Origin: Candidatus Poribacteria bacterium | Lineage (GTDB): Bacteria > Poribacteria > WGA-4E > WGA-3G | DNA: 64,000 nucleotides | Assembly (NCBI GenBank): GCA_022827185.1 | Contig: JAJDTM010000049.1 | Coordinates: 1 to 64,000 of the forward strand | Direction of reading: 5' to 3' | Part shown: positions 1 to 8,123 of the stretch, piece after piece | How the letters are laid out: each line of letters starts with the position of its first letter | Numbering within the stretch: position 1 is the stretch's first letter | Position numbers and translations under genes: made by a program | The notes under the pieces: generated by a model | What the model was told of the DNA's origin: nothing | Database searches by the model: none | Seen by the model: only the letters and a program-made list of their open reading frames with translations

Positions 1-79
1 TCCGTTCAGCCTCTGCTTTACTGCCACCCTCATTGATGAAATCAAGCACGCATTTGCGCAAATCTGTTGAATAAGTCAT
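1..79 (-). CDS. IS630-family transposase, N-terminal fragment
   Basis: Only the first 26 codons are in the window. They read MTYSTDLRKCVLDF followed by INEGGSKAEAER. This matches the first helices of the helix-turn-helix DNA-binding domain of IS630-type transposases, whose usual pattern is YS-DLR-V-F---GGSK-EAARRF. The start codon is ATG at 79-77. The catalytic DDE domain is beyond the window edge. The family call rests on a short stretch but is supported by the TA-flanked terminal repeat just upstream. Confidence 0.65.
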   Translation of the reverse strand, partial: MTYSTDLRKCVLDFINEGGSKAEAER

Positions 80-138
80 AATCATAAAGACTGACATAAA
101 TCTCAAAAAATGTAAACTTATTTTCGGGATCCACTATA
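1..138 (-). mobile_element. End of an IS630-like insertion sequence (partial, cut by window edge)
   Basis: The outer end of the element is at 138, where the minus strand starts TATAGTGGATCCCG. The 31 bases inward from 138 match the left end of the small element at 30808-30931 at 28 positions, so this is a terminal repeat with a TA flank, as expected for IS630/Tc1-type transposons. The transposase start lies inside at 79. The rest of the element is outside the window, so whether it is intact cannot be judged. Confidence 0.7.
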
Positions 139-240
139 TCACGCAATTTTTGCGTGATTGACAATAGGGACAAAATTGTAAACAGCTCCCACCATAGTTT
201 CTTATGCGACACCTGGGACGCTACCCTCTTTTTTTTTTAC

Positions 241-393
241 CCAGTGTATGTCTGTATTTTAGACCCAGCGTAGTGAGAATCTCCGTAGAATTTCAGTGAT
301 TTCCCGATAGATGTTATGTGCTTTCCAGTCCTTGGCACGAAATTTGCTCATAACTAACGTAAACTGATCGAATACTACAATTTTTCTGTGACG
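241..393 (+). repeat. Upstream duplication, copy A (leader of the 414-965 gene)
   Basis: This stretch matches 1046-1197 as a diverged direct repeat. Landmarks are AGTGT-GTCTGTATTT-AGAC at the start and ACGAAATTTGCT--TAA near the end; the two landmarks are 94 bp apart here and 93 bp apart in copy B. It ends just before the ribosome binding site of the gene at 414, so it probably carries that gene's promoter or regulatory region. Between the IS630 end and this copy (139-240) there is a small palindrome CACGCAA-TTT-TTGCGTG at 150-167 and a T tract, but no gene. Confidence 0.5.
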
Positions 394-413
394 GCAAAAG
401 GAGAGAAAGAACC

Positions 414-965
414 ATGGATGAAAATGAAACGCAAGTGCCTCAACTAACAACCACCAAGATACTTGAACTCGCAGAACAGATGCTTAACCTCACGGAGCAG
501 ATGGATAATCTGGCGAATCAGATGCTTAACCTCGCCATTCCAGCGGAACCTGAAGATGATGACGTTGACGGAGGATGGACAGCAGAAAAGTTTGAAGGGT
601 TAGTCCATGAATTTCTAGAAAAACGCTATGAAACACAAAACCGAGATGGAGAATTATATAGGTTAGGTGCAGAATTAAAGAATTTTTTTCAGGAACACGG
701 ATGGGAGTTAACCCACGAATTTACTGTAAAACACATTTTCTTTTCTTCAAGGAATAGACGACTTTTTGGTATTAATCTCTTTTCGTCGCGTCCAAGACTC
801 ACTTTCTGCAATGTAACGGAAGAAGATGTAAGGTCCATTGTTCCAGAATACAGTTTCACGTCTTATCCCCAGTATTCACAATTAGTATGTCACCGAGGTC
901 CAACAGTACAAGATCTCCGCGCACTTTACGAATTTATCTATAACAACAATGCGTCTCAATCGTAA
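414..965 (+). CDS. Hypothetical protein, 183 aa, N-terminal hydrophobic heptad repeat
   Basis: I do not recognise the family. The start follows a good ribosome binding site (AAAGGAGAG, 397-405). Residues 15-40 contain a repeating LAEQMLNL / LTEQMDNL / LANQMLNL pattern, suggesting a short coiled coil or oligomerisation helix. An acidic linker (residues 45-53) follows, then a mixed alpha/beta C-terminal part of about 130 residues rich in aromatic residues. There is no signal peptide or membrane segment, so it is probably cytoplasmic. It shares a diverged upstream region with the FRG-TPR gene downstream, hinting at common regulation or a duplicated locus. Function unknown. Confidence 0.6.
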   Translation: MDENETQVPQLTTTKILELAEQMLNLTEQMDNLANQMLNLAIPAEPEDDDVDGGWTAEKFEGLVHEFLEKRYETQNRDGELYRLGAELKNFFQEHGWELTHEFTVKHIFFSSRNRRLFGINLFSSRPRLTFCNVTEEDVRSIVPEYSFTSYPQYSQLVCHRGPTVQDLRALYEFIYNNNASQS

Positions 966-1045
966 ACAGAAATTTCAACATAGAAGTTCGTCATTGTGTC
1001 TGTCCATTATAGTAAGCCCACAATTAATTATACATTTTGAATAAC

Positions 1046-1197
1046 CTAGTGTGGTCTGTATTTCAGACACGTCTCAATAAAGACATTCTTAAGATTTTGA
1101 TGGTTTTGATACAAAAATTGTGTCCCTTACGACCATCAATACGAAATTTGCTGATAATAACCAAATTTGAATTGCATACCTCAATTTTTGCATGATA
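1046..1197 (+). repeat. Upstream duplication, copy B (in the 966-1381 spacer)
   Basis: Second copy of the diverged repeat also found at 241-393. The spacer 966-1381 contains no convincing gene. At 1012-1041 a stretch starting TATAGTAAGCCC and ending TACATTT resembles the IS630 end seen at 138, so an older insertion may lie here; this is weak. Downstream of the repeat, 1198-1381 is featureless apart from a GGAAGG ribosome binding site at 1363-1368 for the next gene. Confidence 0.45.
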
Positions 1198-1381
1198 CAA
1201 TAGATAAGGTGAAAAAGCGGTTTCCATCTTTAACTGATTTATCCATCAACAACGGGCGGTAACTCCTTCTTGCAGAAATAGGCGTTACCGAAGATGCTAA
1301 TGAAAAGTAGATCGTAGTCGTGTTATGAGTTGGTCATTCACGATTGAATAATTTTTTATATTGGAAGGTGTATTAATCTAA

Positions 1382-3337
1382 ATGGCAAAAAAAGAATCAA
1401 AACGTGTCAAAACGCTGAAAAGCTTTATGGAATGGGCGGAGCAATTCAACGATGGAGAGTATGTATTCAGAGGTGTTTCAAATGAGAAATATATAATAGA
1501 AGCGTCCACTTATCGTCGTCTGAAGGATAAAGATGGTAACTTCAAAAAACAAGGGGATGGAACTCCTGAGAAGCTGCTCAAAATCAATGAAGAAATGATT
1601 GAAGATGCCCACCGCCAAGGACACGGCACGGACATGAAGGACTTGGAATTGCTTGCTGAACTTCAACATCGCGGGGCAGCCACCTGCTTGATAGACTTTA
1701 CCCAAAATCCCCTTGTTGCACTCTGGATGGCATGTCGAGAGGGTTCTGGCGGAGCAGCAAATGGCAAAGTTTTTGCTGTGGACATTAGTTCTCAAGTCAC
1801 ATTTGAACCGGTAACTTCCGAATTATCACAAGAGAAAAATATTGATTATTTTTTCACACCGATTGAAGACAAGGGATATCAACTCTATCAGTGGCAGCCT
1901 AATTACCAGAAGAACCGTATGCTTGCGCAGCAATCCATTTTCCTATTTGGTGGTGGCAGGATCGAACCGGCGGCAGAATGCGTAATTTTGAAAAACGGCA
2001 AGCAGAATATCAGGAACTCCTTGGAGAAATCAGCAGGTATTACTGAAGGGAATCTTTTCCCCGACTTTGACGGCTTCGCGAGCCAACGCGCACAAAACAA
2101 AGCGTATATTGAACCTGATGCCCGGTATTACTTGCTCCGCGGTTTTGATGCATATCGGGAGGGCAAGGTGGAGGAGGCAATCGGCTACTACACCCAAGGC
2201 ATATCGTTGAAACCTGATAAGCAGTTACTTGCCTTGCTCCATCTCAGTCGTGCCTCTGTTTACTATGCTAGAGGCGAGGAAGATTCTGCTATAAAGGATT
2301 GTAGCACAGCGACGGAATTAAACCCAGATTTGGCAGAAGCATACTACATTCGCGGTATTCTTTATCGAAACAAAGGTGCGTCCGATTCTGCCATAAGAGA
2401 TTATAGCAGGGCAATAGAGTTGAACCCAGATTTTGCCGAAGCATACAACAGTAGGGGTGCTGCGAAGTCCAGCTTAGAGAGATATGATGAAGCGATTTCT
2501 GATTATGATGAGGTGATTCGTTTAGATCCAAATAACGCAGGTGCCTACCGATTGCGCGGTCTTGCGAAGTCTGAACTTGGGCAACATGATGAAGCGATTT
2601 CTAATTATGATAAGGCGATTGAGTTAGCCCCTGATGAGGCAGGGGTCTACAACAATCGAGGTAATGCGAAGTCTGAACTTGGGCAACATGATGAAGCGAT
2701 TTCTGATTTTGATAAGGCGATTGAGTTAGCCCCTGATGAGGCAGGGGTCTACAACAATCGAGGTCTTGCGAAGTCTGAACTTGGGCAACATGATGAAGCG
2801 ATTTCTGATTTTGATAAGGCGATTGAGTTAGTCCCTGATGAGGCAGGGGTCTACAACAATCGAGGTAATGCGAAGTCTAAACTTGGGCAACATAATGAAG
2901 CGATTTCTGATCTTGATAAGGCGATTGAGTTAGCCCCTGATGATGCGCGTATCTACAACAATCGAGGTAATGCGAAGTCTGAACTTGGGCAACATGATGA
3001 AGCGATTTCTGATTTTGATAAGGCGATTGAGTTAGCCCCTGATGAGGCGCGTATCTACAACAATCGAGGTAATACGAGGTCTGAACTTGGGCAACATGAT
3101 GAAGCGATTTCTGATTTTGATAAGGCGATTGAGTTAGCCCCTGATGATGTTATTGCTTACTACAATCGGGGCGAACAGAAGTCCAAAATGGAAGAACTTA
3201 GTGACGCAAAACAGGATTTCCAAACTGCGTTACAACTAGCAGAGAAGACTGGTAACGCGGATCTTGTAGCAGAAATTAAGATAGAACTCGATAAACTTGA
3301 ATCGATCAACATCGGAAATGATTCTAAGGACAAGTAA
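1382..3337 (+). CDS. FRG domain protein with C-terminal TPR array, 651 aa
   Basis: The N-terminal part (about residues 10-215) fits the FRG domain: YVFRG at 27-31 with a downstream arginine pair, then LAELQHRGAATCLIDFT around 91-107 followed by NPLVALWMA, which is the conserved Q-H-G / L-D-x-T / P-L-A-L-W block. From about residue 247 to the end there are ten or more tetratricopeptide repeats, the last six almost identical. FRG proteins are poorly understood; TPRs imply protein-protein contacts. No signal peptide, so cytoplasmic. The GGAAGG site lies 13 nt before the ATG. The combination of a possible effector or sensor domain with a rapidly changing repeat array would suit recognition of a variable partner, but that is inference. 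Confidence 0.8.
   Translation: MAKKESKRVKTLKSFMEWAEQFNDGEYVFRGVSNEKYIIEASTYRRLKDKDGNFKKQGDGTPEKLLKINEEMIEDAHRQGHGTDMKDLELLAELQHRGAATCLIDFTQNPLVALWMACREGSGGAANGKVFAVDISSQVTFEPVTSELSQEKNIDYFFTPIEDKGYQLYQWQPNYQKNRMLAQQSIFLFGGGRIEPAAECVILKNGKQNIRNSLEKSAGITEGNLFPDFDGFASQRAQNKAYIEPDARYYLLRGFDAYREGKVEEAIGYYTQGISLKPDKQLLALLHLSRASVYYARGEEDSAIKDCSTATELNPDLAEAYYIRGILYRNKGASDSAIRDYSRAIELNPDFAEAYNSRGAAKSSLERYDEAISDYDEVIRLDPNNAGAYRLRGLAKSELGQHDEAISNYDKAIELAPDEAGVYNNRGNAKSELGQHDEAISDFDKAIELAPDEAGVYNNRGLAKSELGQHDEAISDFDKAIELVPDEAGVYNNRGNAKSKLGQHNEAISDLDKAIELAPDDARIYNNRGNAKSELGQHDEAISDFDKAIELAPDEARIYNNRGNTRSELGQHDEAISDFDKAIELAPDDVIAYYNRGEQKSKMEELSDAKQDFQTALQLAEKTGNADLVAEIKIELDKLESINIGNDSKDK
2558..3169 (+). 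repeat. Six near-identical 102-bp tandem repeats inside the FRG-TPR gene
   Basis: The unit is exactly 34 codons, one TPR, with the pattern G-AKSELGQHDEAIS followed by DFDKAIELAPDEA and then YNNR. The six copies start at 2558, 2660, 2762, 2864, 2966 and 3068. DNA identity between copies is very high, including silent positions, so the array expanded or was homogenised recently. The upstream TPRs of the same protein are diverged. Confidence 0.92.
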
Positions 3338-3369
3338 ATCTACTTCTGTGATAACCTAAAAATTCTCCG

Positions 3370-3398
3370 TGAGATGGACAACAAAAGCGTCCATCTCA
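3370..3398. terminator. Bidirectional terminator-like hairpin between convergent genes
   Basis: TGAGATGGAC at 3370-3379 pairs perfectly with GTCCATCTCA at 3389-3398 across a 9-nt loop. It lies 32 bp after the FRG-TPR stop codon and faces the minus-strand KOW gene. There is no clear U tract on either side, so intrinsic termination is plausible rather than certain. Confidence 0.5.
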
Positions 3399-3444
3399 TC
3401 CACCTTGTAACAGCGAATACAACTAAATTCTGTCGTTGTACACT

Positions 3445-3460
3445 CTGACAACTGACAACT
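3445..3460. repeat. CTGACAACTGACAACT repeat
   Basis: One of about five intergenic places where tandem or inverted (A)CTGACAACTG strings occur (others at 4681-4700, within 46972-47030, 48400-48562 and 54828-54848). It lies immediately beyond the stop codon of the minus-strand KOW gene. Confidence 0.5.
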
Positions 3461-3462
3461 AT

Positions 3463-4596
3463 TTATTTCTCAATCGCTTCGACGTTAGCACGCGGCAATA
3501 TCGTTTGTTGACCATCTGCAAGTTCAACACGCAATACACGTACCCGTGCCTCTGTCTCCAAGTTTTGAAGTTCCACCGGCAGCTCCGTGACGCGTCCCAA
3601 TTGCCCGAAATACGGTTCCCGGATAATCCGCACCGAGCTGCCAACCTCCAGAATACCTTCAGAAGCACCGTCCTCAGCATCAGCAGCTGTCCGTTCAGCC
3701 TCTGACAAGAGCGGAATCACGATCTCCGGACGCACGACGCCAGCGCGAATCTGTGTCGCACCGTTGATGGAAGTCTTCATGCCTTCTCGCGCTTTCAGGA
3801 GTGTGAAGGTCTGCTCCGCCATCGAGATACTCCCGAACCCTTCTGTAATAACAAGTGTGATCCCAATCTCCTCAGAACCCGTAATCGCGACACCGAGTTC
3901 ATAACCGAGCAGTTCTCGCAGGTCCGCGTCATCAATACCACCAGCAATGATACCCTTCACACCTTGCTGGATGGCTTGCTGAATCGCCGCCGTTGTGACC
4001 AACGAACCACCAACCAAAATATTCTCTTTATGTTCTGACAGTATCTGTTCAGCGGTCAATGCATCGCTCGGTGATTCCGCAACAACGGTTAAATTGCCCA
4101 CTGTTTCACCACCGATCCCGAAAATACCTTGGATATAGGTGCCGTAAGTCTCCACCGTGACACCTTCATTCGGAACGGTCTCTGTTACTGTGCCATCTGT
4201 ATAAGCTTTGACTTCAACGGGAATAGGCGGCTCGCGAAGAATAACCTGCCCAGTAACATCGGAAACCGATTCAATCGTACCATCAATTGGTGAACGCGCT
4301 TGCGATTTGAAAAGCCCGAAAAGCCCTTTTGTCGTAGCGATAATCTCGTCTTCTGAAACAACCTCGCCTACAGGTTTAAGCATGTATTCCGCAATCTCTT
4401 CCGGTGGGACACTGAGTAGGTTCGCAACATTCACCAGTTGAACGTTGCCTGGCAGATCTGCCTTTGCGACGACATCCTCTGCCTTAACTGTTACACCGGC
4501 TTGCACAAGGACCTCGCCTGTGAGTGGAAGCCGGCGTTCTTTTTCAATTGTCATCCCCTCGGTCACCTTAAGACCGGGGGTATATGCATGCGCCAT
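3463..4596 (-). CDS. KOW-motif protein with N-terminal barrel-sandwich-like region, 377 aa
   Basis: Residues 20-130 contain stretches such as LPLTGEVLVQAG, VVAKADLPGNVQLVNVA and ARSPIDGTIESVSDVTGQV, with the spacing of lipoyl/barrel-sandwich hybrid folds as in RnfC or biotinyl-like domains, but no biotinyl lysine motif. The middle part is glycine-rich and regular. Near residues 324-345 a KOW motif is visible (VGSSVRIIREPYFGQLGRV), as in NusG and ribosomal proteins that contact RNA or protein. There is no signal peptide. Function is unknown; a role in nucleic-acid binding is suggested only by the KOW motif. The gene is flanked on both sides by copies of the ACTGACAACTG-type repeat (3445-3460 and 4681-4700). 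Confidence 0.65.
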   Translation of the reverse strand: MAHAYTPGLKVTEGMTIEKERRLPLTGEVLVQAGVTVKAEDVVAKADLPGNVQLVNVANLLSVPPEEIAEYMLKPVGEVVSEDEIIATTKGLFGLFKSQARSPIDGTIESVSDVTGQVILREPPIPVEVKAYTDGTVTETVPNEGVTVETYGTYIQGIFGIGGETVGNLTVVAESPSDALTAEQILSEHKENILVGGSLVTTAAIQQAIQQGVKGIIAGGIDDADLRELLGYELGVAITGSEEIGITLVITEGFGSISMAEQTFTLLKAREGMKTSINGATQIRAGVVRPEIVIPLLSEAERTAADAEDGASEGILEVGSSVRIIREPYFGQLGRVTELPVELQNLETEARVRVLRVELADGQQTILPRANVEAIEK

Positions 4597-4680
4597 TAAA
4601 AAGCCTCAATTTCAAAATATAATCTATAATATAGTTTTTAGAGAATTAGATAATCGGTTTGTTCATAAAAAGATTTTTTG

Positions 4681-4700
4681 ATAACTGACAACCGACAACC
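4681..4700. repeat. ACTGACAACCGACAACC repeat
   Basis: Second copy of the ACTGACAAC-type string, upstream of the KOW gene and downstream of nothing coding. Together with 3445-3460 it places the KOW gene between two copies in the same orientation. Confidence 0.45.
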
Positions 4701-4768
4701 AATAATCGAATATTTAATATATTATACCATTTTCGTTGCGTTTGTGGTAGAATGAAATCAGAATTCAT

Positions 4769-4859
4769 AGAACTTACGCAGATTTCCCATATTTGCTGGC
4801 GAGGTTTGGAACCTCGCCAATAGGTTCATAGGTGAGTGTTTCAATTTTGCGTAGGTCCT
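4769..4859. mobile_element. MITE-like element 1, about 91 bp
   Basis: The left end AGAACTTACGCA (4769-4780) is inverted at the right end TGCGTAGGTCCT (4848-4859). The interior carries the hairpin GGCGAGGTT-TGG-AACCTCGCC (4798-4818). The flanks agree at only four of seven positions, so any target duplication has decayed. The element ends 22 bp before the PhyH start codon and so forms the 5' leader of that gene. Confidence 0.7.
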
Positions 4860-4881
4860 GATTTAGATAAGGTAAATAGCT

Positions 4882-5730
4882 ATGGCAACACAAAGCGTCA
4901 ATTACAAAACCGACAAAATCATGCCGACATGGACACAACTCGCTGAAATGGGACGTGAACTCCAATTCCACCCAAGCACCACTACCTATCCGAAGGTACT
5001 CACCCAGGAACAAGTGGCTGATTTCAATCGTGTCGGGTATATCAAAGGCATCCCAATCTTCAATGAAACCGAGATCGGTGGACATCGCCAATATTTTGAC
5101 ACGCTATTGGCGAACGTCCTCTCGGAAGGCGGAAGTAGTTACTCAATTATCTCCGCACACATGAAATATGGGAAAGTCTATGACCTCCTCACGCATCCAA
5201 ACATTGTCGCTTGTGTGAAGGATCTGGTTGGTGAAGACGTTATCGGCTGGGGCGCGCACTATTTCTGCAAAATGCCGCACGATCCAAAGAACGTCGGTTG
5301 GCATCAAGATGCCGGTTATTGGCCCCTCACACCCTCTAAAACCGTTACCGTCTGGCTCGCAATCGACGATGCCACTGTTGAAAATGGCGCGATGCGGTTT
5401 ATCGCAGGTTCACATCACCTCGGACACTTGACAGCACGGAGCAGTGAACCCGACGAAAATAGCGTCCTGGGTCAAATCGTTGAAAACGCAGAAGCGCACG
5501 GTGAACCTGTAGATGTTGAACTCAAAGCAGGCGAAATCTCTATTCATACCGATCTGCTTTTACACGGCTCGAACGCCAACCCTTCACCAAAGCGACGCTG
5601 CGGTCTCACGCTCCGCTACTGCACCTCCGATGTCCGAGCATCGTTTCGATGGGATAGAGAAGGGATCGTCGTGAGTGGAAAAGACGGAAACGGCAACTGG
5701 GGCAATCCACCACGACCTGCCGTCGATTAA
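4882..5730 (+). CDS. Phytanoyl-CoA dioxygenase (PhyH) family protein, 282 aa
   Basis: Expected to be a cytoplasmic Fe(II)/2-oxoglutarate-dependent oxygenase. The double-stranded beta-helix core shows the iron ligands H141-x-D143 in WHQDAGYWPL and the distal H228 in LLLHGS, with R239 or R245 placed to bind 2-oxoglutarate. VTVWLAIDDATVENGAMRF (residues 155-173) is the typical core strand block, and SGSH-type residues follow. Full length for the family. The substrate cannot be inferred: family members hydroxylate phytanoyl-CoA, small metabolites or natural products. A weak AAGG site precedes the ATG. A MITE-like element occupies its upstream region, so transcription may start within or before that element. 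Confidence 0.9.
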   Translation: MATQSVNYKTDKIMPTWTQLAEMGRELQFHPSTTTYPKVLTQEQVADFNRVGYIKGIPIFNETEIGGHRQYFDTLLANVLSEGGSSYSIISAHMKYGKVYDLLTHPNIVACVKDLVGEDVIGWGAHYFCKMPHDPKNVGWHQDAGYWPLTPSKTVTVWLAIDDATVENGAMRFIAGSHHLGHLTARSSEPDENSVLGQIVENAEAHGEPVDVELKAGEISIHTDLLLHGSNANPSPKRRCGLTLRYCTSDVRASFRWDREGIVVSGKDGNGNWGNPPRPAVD

Positions 5731-5782
5731 CCCAAAACAACAGACGAGGTCGACAAAATCGCAAATATTTTAATTGCCAACA

Positions 5783-6559
5783 TCAATCCTGAGTCTTGAG
5801 TGTACCCCAAGTTACCGCCAATTTCCCAACGGGTTCAACCGCCAACGCCAATGTATGCAATCTCCTCACATCGGCATCACTTAACGCCTCTTCAAAAATG
5901 GCAACTTCATCAATGGCACCGGCGTACCAGATACCACCCAAGTGCTGTGTGTAGGCGATTGTCGGCTTATGCGCGGCACCGTAAGCGATGCTGATAGGAT
6001 CAGGGGCTTCGGTAGTCTTTTTCAACTCACCGTCCAGGTAGATTCGGACAGACTTTTTGTTCTCAACAACCCCAACGACATGATGCCATTCGCCATCAGC
6101 CGGAAACGGTACATAAGCGGAGGGCCAATGTTTTGCCGCATTCGCCGTGTCCGCGCGAATCCAGATGCCAACATTATTGTTATCAAGTAACTGGATGCCG
6201 TAGTTGTATTTGTCATAGATCGGATTTCGTGTGCCAAGGGTCGGCTTAATAACTGCCTCCATTGTCACAGAAGGGAAGAAGATATCCTCACCCATTCGTA
6301 TCAAATCAACAGCACCGTCAAAATCGAAGGCTTCACTGCGAAACCCGTCGATTTGGTCGGGTTTGCCGATAACGGTTCCGCTGTTGTTCCCGAAAACATC
6401 TTCAACGTCTTTTCCTTGAATAGTGCCTTTGTCAAAGGTCCAAAGTGCCACAAGCCCCATTTTTACTCTTGGGTCCTCGGCTGTTGCGGACTGAATCGTC
6501 GTGATAGAAATTACGAAACCGACTAAAAGCAGAGTAGAGACAGACAATTTCGTTTTCAT
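5783..6559 (-). CDS. Secreted LamG (concanavalin A-like) domain protein, 258 aa
   Basis: The first 27 residues form a signal peptide ending near SATAED. The remainder is one LamG/laminin-G-like beta-sandwich: LVALWTFDKG at the start, a central EWHHVVGVVENKKSVRIYLDG block, and the closing WYAGAIDEVAIFEEALS stretch that marks this fold. Such domains bind carbohydrates or proteins outside the cytoplasm; no catalytic residues are evident. A strong GGAGGAATGATTC leader precedes the ATG. It is convergent with the PhyH gene and probably monocistronic. The ligand is unknown. Confidence 0.85.
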   Translation of the reverse strand: MKTKLSVSTLLLVGFVISITTIQSATAEDPRVKMGLVALWTFDKGTIQGKDVEDVFGNNSGTVIGKPDQIDGFRSEAFDFDGAVDLIRMGEDIFFPSVTMEAVIKPTLGTRNPIYDKYNYGIQLLDNNNVGIWIRADTANAAKHWPSAYVPFPADGEWHHVVGVVENKKSVRIYLDGELKKTTEAPDPISIAYGAAHKPTIAYTQHLGGIWYAGAIDEVAIFEEALSDADVRRLHTLALAVEPVGKLAVTWGTLKTQD

Positions 6560-6627
6560 GAATCATTCCTCCTTAGATTCTGATTTCCTCCGCAGAAAAT
6601 TATATCACGACTCCTTGTTCAAATCCA

Positions 6628-8085
6628 CTATTTCACATCGCTCCGTAAAAACGCCAAGACAGCCGCCATAAACAGAAGTAGCGCGAGCAAAACTAACAAC
6701 GTCAAGTCCAACAGTGCTTCTTTGAAAGTGATACCTAAAGTCAGTTTCTCTGAAAATTTGGGAATGCTATTAAAAGCAACCGATTTTTGGGATAACCCTT
6801 CCTTTACAAAATAGACGTGGTAACTTTCATTGTCGGCACTGTCCTCTGATTTGATGAAGTCAACGAATTGCTGCCTATAGCGGCGCGCCTGTTGGACGAA
6901 CCTTTTATGTCTGGCGAATCCTGTGCCTGCCAGAGATTCTAAGGCATATTTGTAAATAGCCGCCGGGGATAGCCGCGTAATTTGTTGCGTAAACGCAACC
7001 TGTGCGAACTGCTTATTCAAGTGTTCATCATCAAATCTGCTTTTCACATCAGCGCGTTCGGTTAAATAGCCAGCCCACACTTGTAATGCTTCAATTTTCG
7101 GTGGGTTTTCGGATGGCGAACCAAATTTGAACAGTCTACTGCTTTCCACGTATCGCTGGTCAATTTCATCCAGTTTTGCCTGCTTTAACCGAGAAACTTC
7201 GTCCTTTGAGGGGAGCTGCTGTAAACCGCCAGTTAATGTTCCCATTGTGTTCGGAATAAGCACTACGAACACAACCCAAATGAGCAGCAGTACCAGCAAG
7301 CAACTTGACGAATTAGAAAATTGACTTGAGATAAATAATCCAAGCCATAGGAATATTGAGATGTAGATAGCAGAAATAACAAAGATTATCCCAACTCTCG
7401 TCCATTCACTGCCGTCAAGCGACACCAGTTCCGACGCATTGACGATCATCAAATTGAGCAATATCCCAATCAATAGAGGTATCATGAGCGTGAGGAACGC
7501 ACCAATGAATTTCGCCAGGAGCACGGTCGCACGTGATACCGAGTTAGCCATGAGCAAGCTGAGTGTCCCTGTTTCACGTTCTCCAGAGATTGCATCGTAA
7601 GTGAATAGGATTGCCATAAAACTCATAACCAACCCGATGATGAACGTCCAGTCTAATTCCGTGAAGTTTGGCAATGTATCATTTTTACGGAAGACATCTT
7701 GTGGATATTCAAGCGACCAATTGTTTGAACTCACGTAGTGAAAATTGGGAGCACTCCAATTTCCACCGGATTCAGCGTTTCCGGTGACCCGTTTTGGTAA
7801 GTTTGCGTCTGCACCTGTGGCCATAAATCCTAATGGACTTGGCTGCTTATAGAGGTTCCCTGGCCCCTTTACACCCAACTCGCTTAAGCTGGAACTTCGC
7901 GCTTTCATTGATGCTACGGCAGCCGTGGTGTCTTGGGAATACACCGATATTCTTCGCTGGTATTTGCTGCTCACAAAAATGATGGCATTCATCACCATCA
8001 GTGCCATTACCAAGATCACCGTGAGCGCGAACCGAAAACGGGTCAGGTTGTCAAGGATTTCTCGTTTTGCTATGTGCCAAATCAT
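6628..8085 (-). CDS. ABC-2 type transporter permease (second of a pair), 485 aa
   Basis: Topology fits ABC-2 permeases with a large insertion: one N-terminal membrane helix (residues 18-38), a long soluble segment, a cluster of helices from about 165 to 290 including the hallmark YDAISGERETGTLSLLMANSVSR motif, another large soluble region (290-450) and a final helix. The long extracytoplasmic insert is typical of the DUF3526-type subgroup. It lies 38 bp downstream of a paralogous permease, so the two probably form a heterodimer. No ATP-binding subunit is encoded nearby; the ATPase must be elsewhere. The cargo is unknown. Confidence 0.85.
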   Translation of the reverse strand: MIWHIAKREILDNLTRFRFALTVILVMALMVMNAIIFVSSKYQRRISVYSQDTTAAVASMKARSSSLSELGVKGPGNLYKQPSPLGFMATGADANLPKRVTGNAESGGNWSAPNFHYVSSNNWSLEYPQDVFRKNDTLPNFTELDWTFIIGLVMSFMAILFTYDAISGERETGTLSLLMANSVSRATVLLAKFIGAFLTLMIPLLIGILLNLMIVNASELVSLDGSEWTRVGIIFVISAIYISIFLWLGLFISSQFSNSSSCLLVLLLIWVVFVVLIPNTMGTLTGGLQQLPSKDEVSRLKQAKLDEIDQRYVESSRLFKFGSPSENPPKIEALQVWAGYLTERADVKSRFDDEHLNKQFAQVAFTQQITRLSPAAIYKYALESLAGTGFARHKRFVQQARRYRQQFVDFIKSEDSADNESYHVYFVKEGLSQKSVAFNSIPKFSEKLTLGITFKEALLDLTLLVLLALLLFMAAVLAFLRSDVK

Positions 8086-8123
8086 ATCGTTTCCTTTACA
8101 GACAATCCAGAACTGCTTATAAG

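Noticed and set aside
259..450. Minus-strand reading frame of 63 codons
   Set aside because: It has no ribosome binding site, overlaps the start of the gene at 414 and lies in the duplicated leader.
2558..3169. CRISPR-like regular repeat array
   Set aside because: Units are 102 bp, contiguous, in frame and encode TPRs of the FRG protein; there are no spacers.
3436..3705. Plus-strand frames opposite the KOW gene
   Set aside because: They are antisense shadows of a gene with clear domain homology and show no family features.
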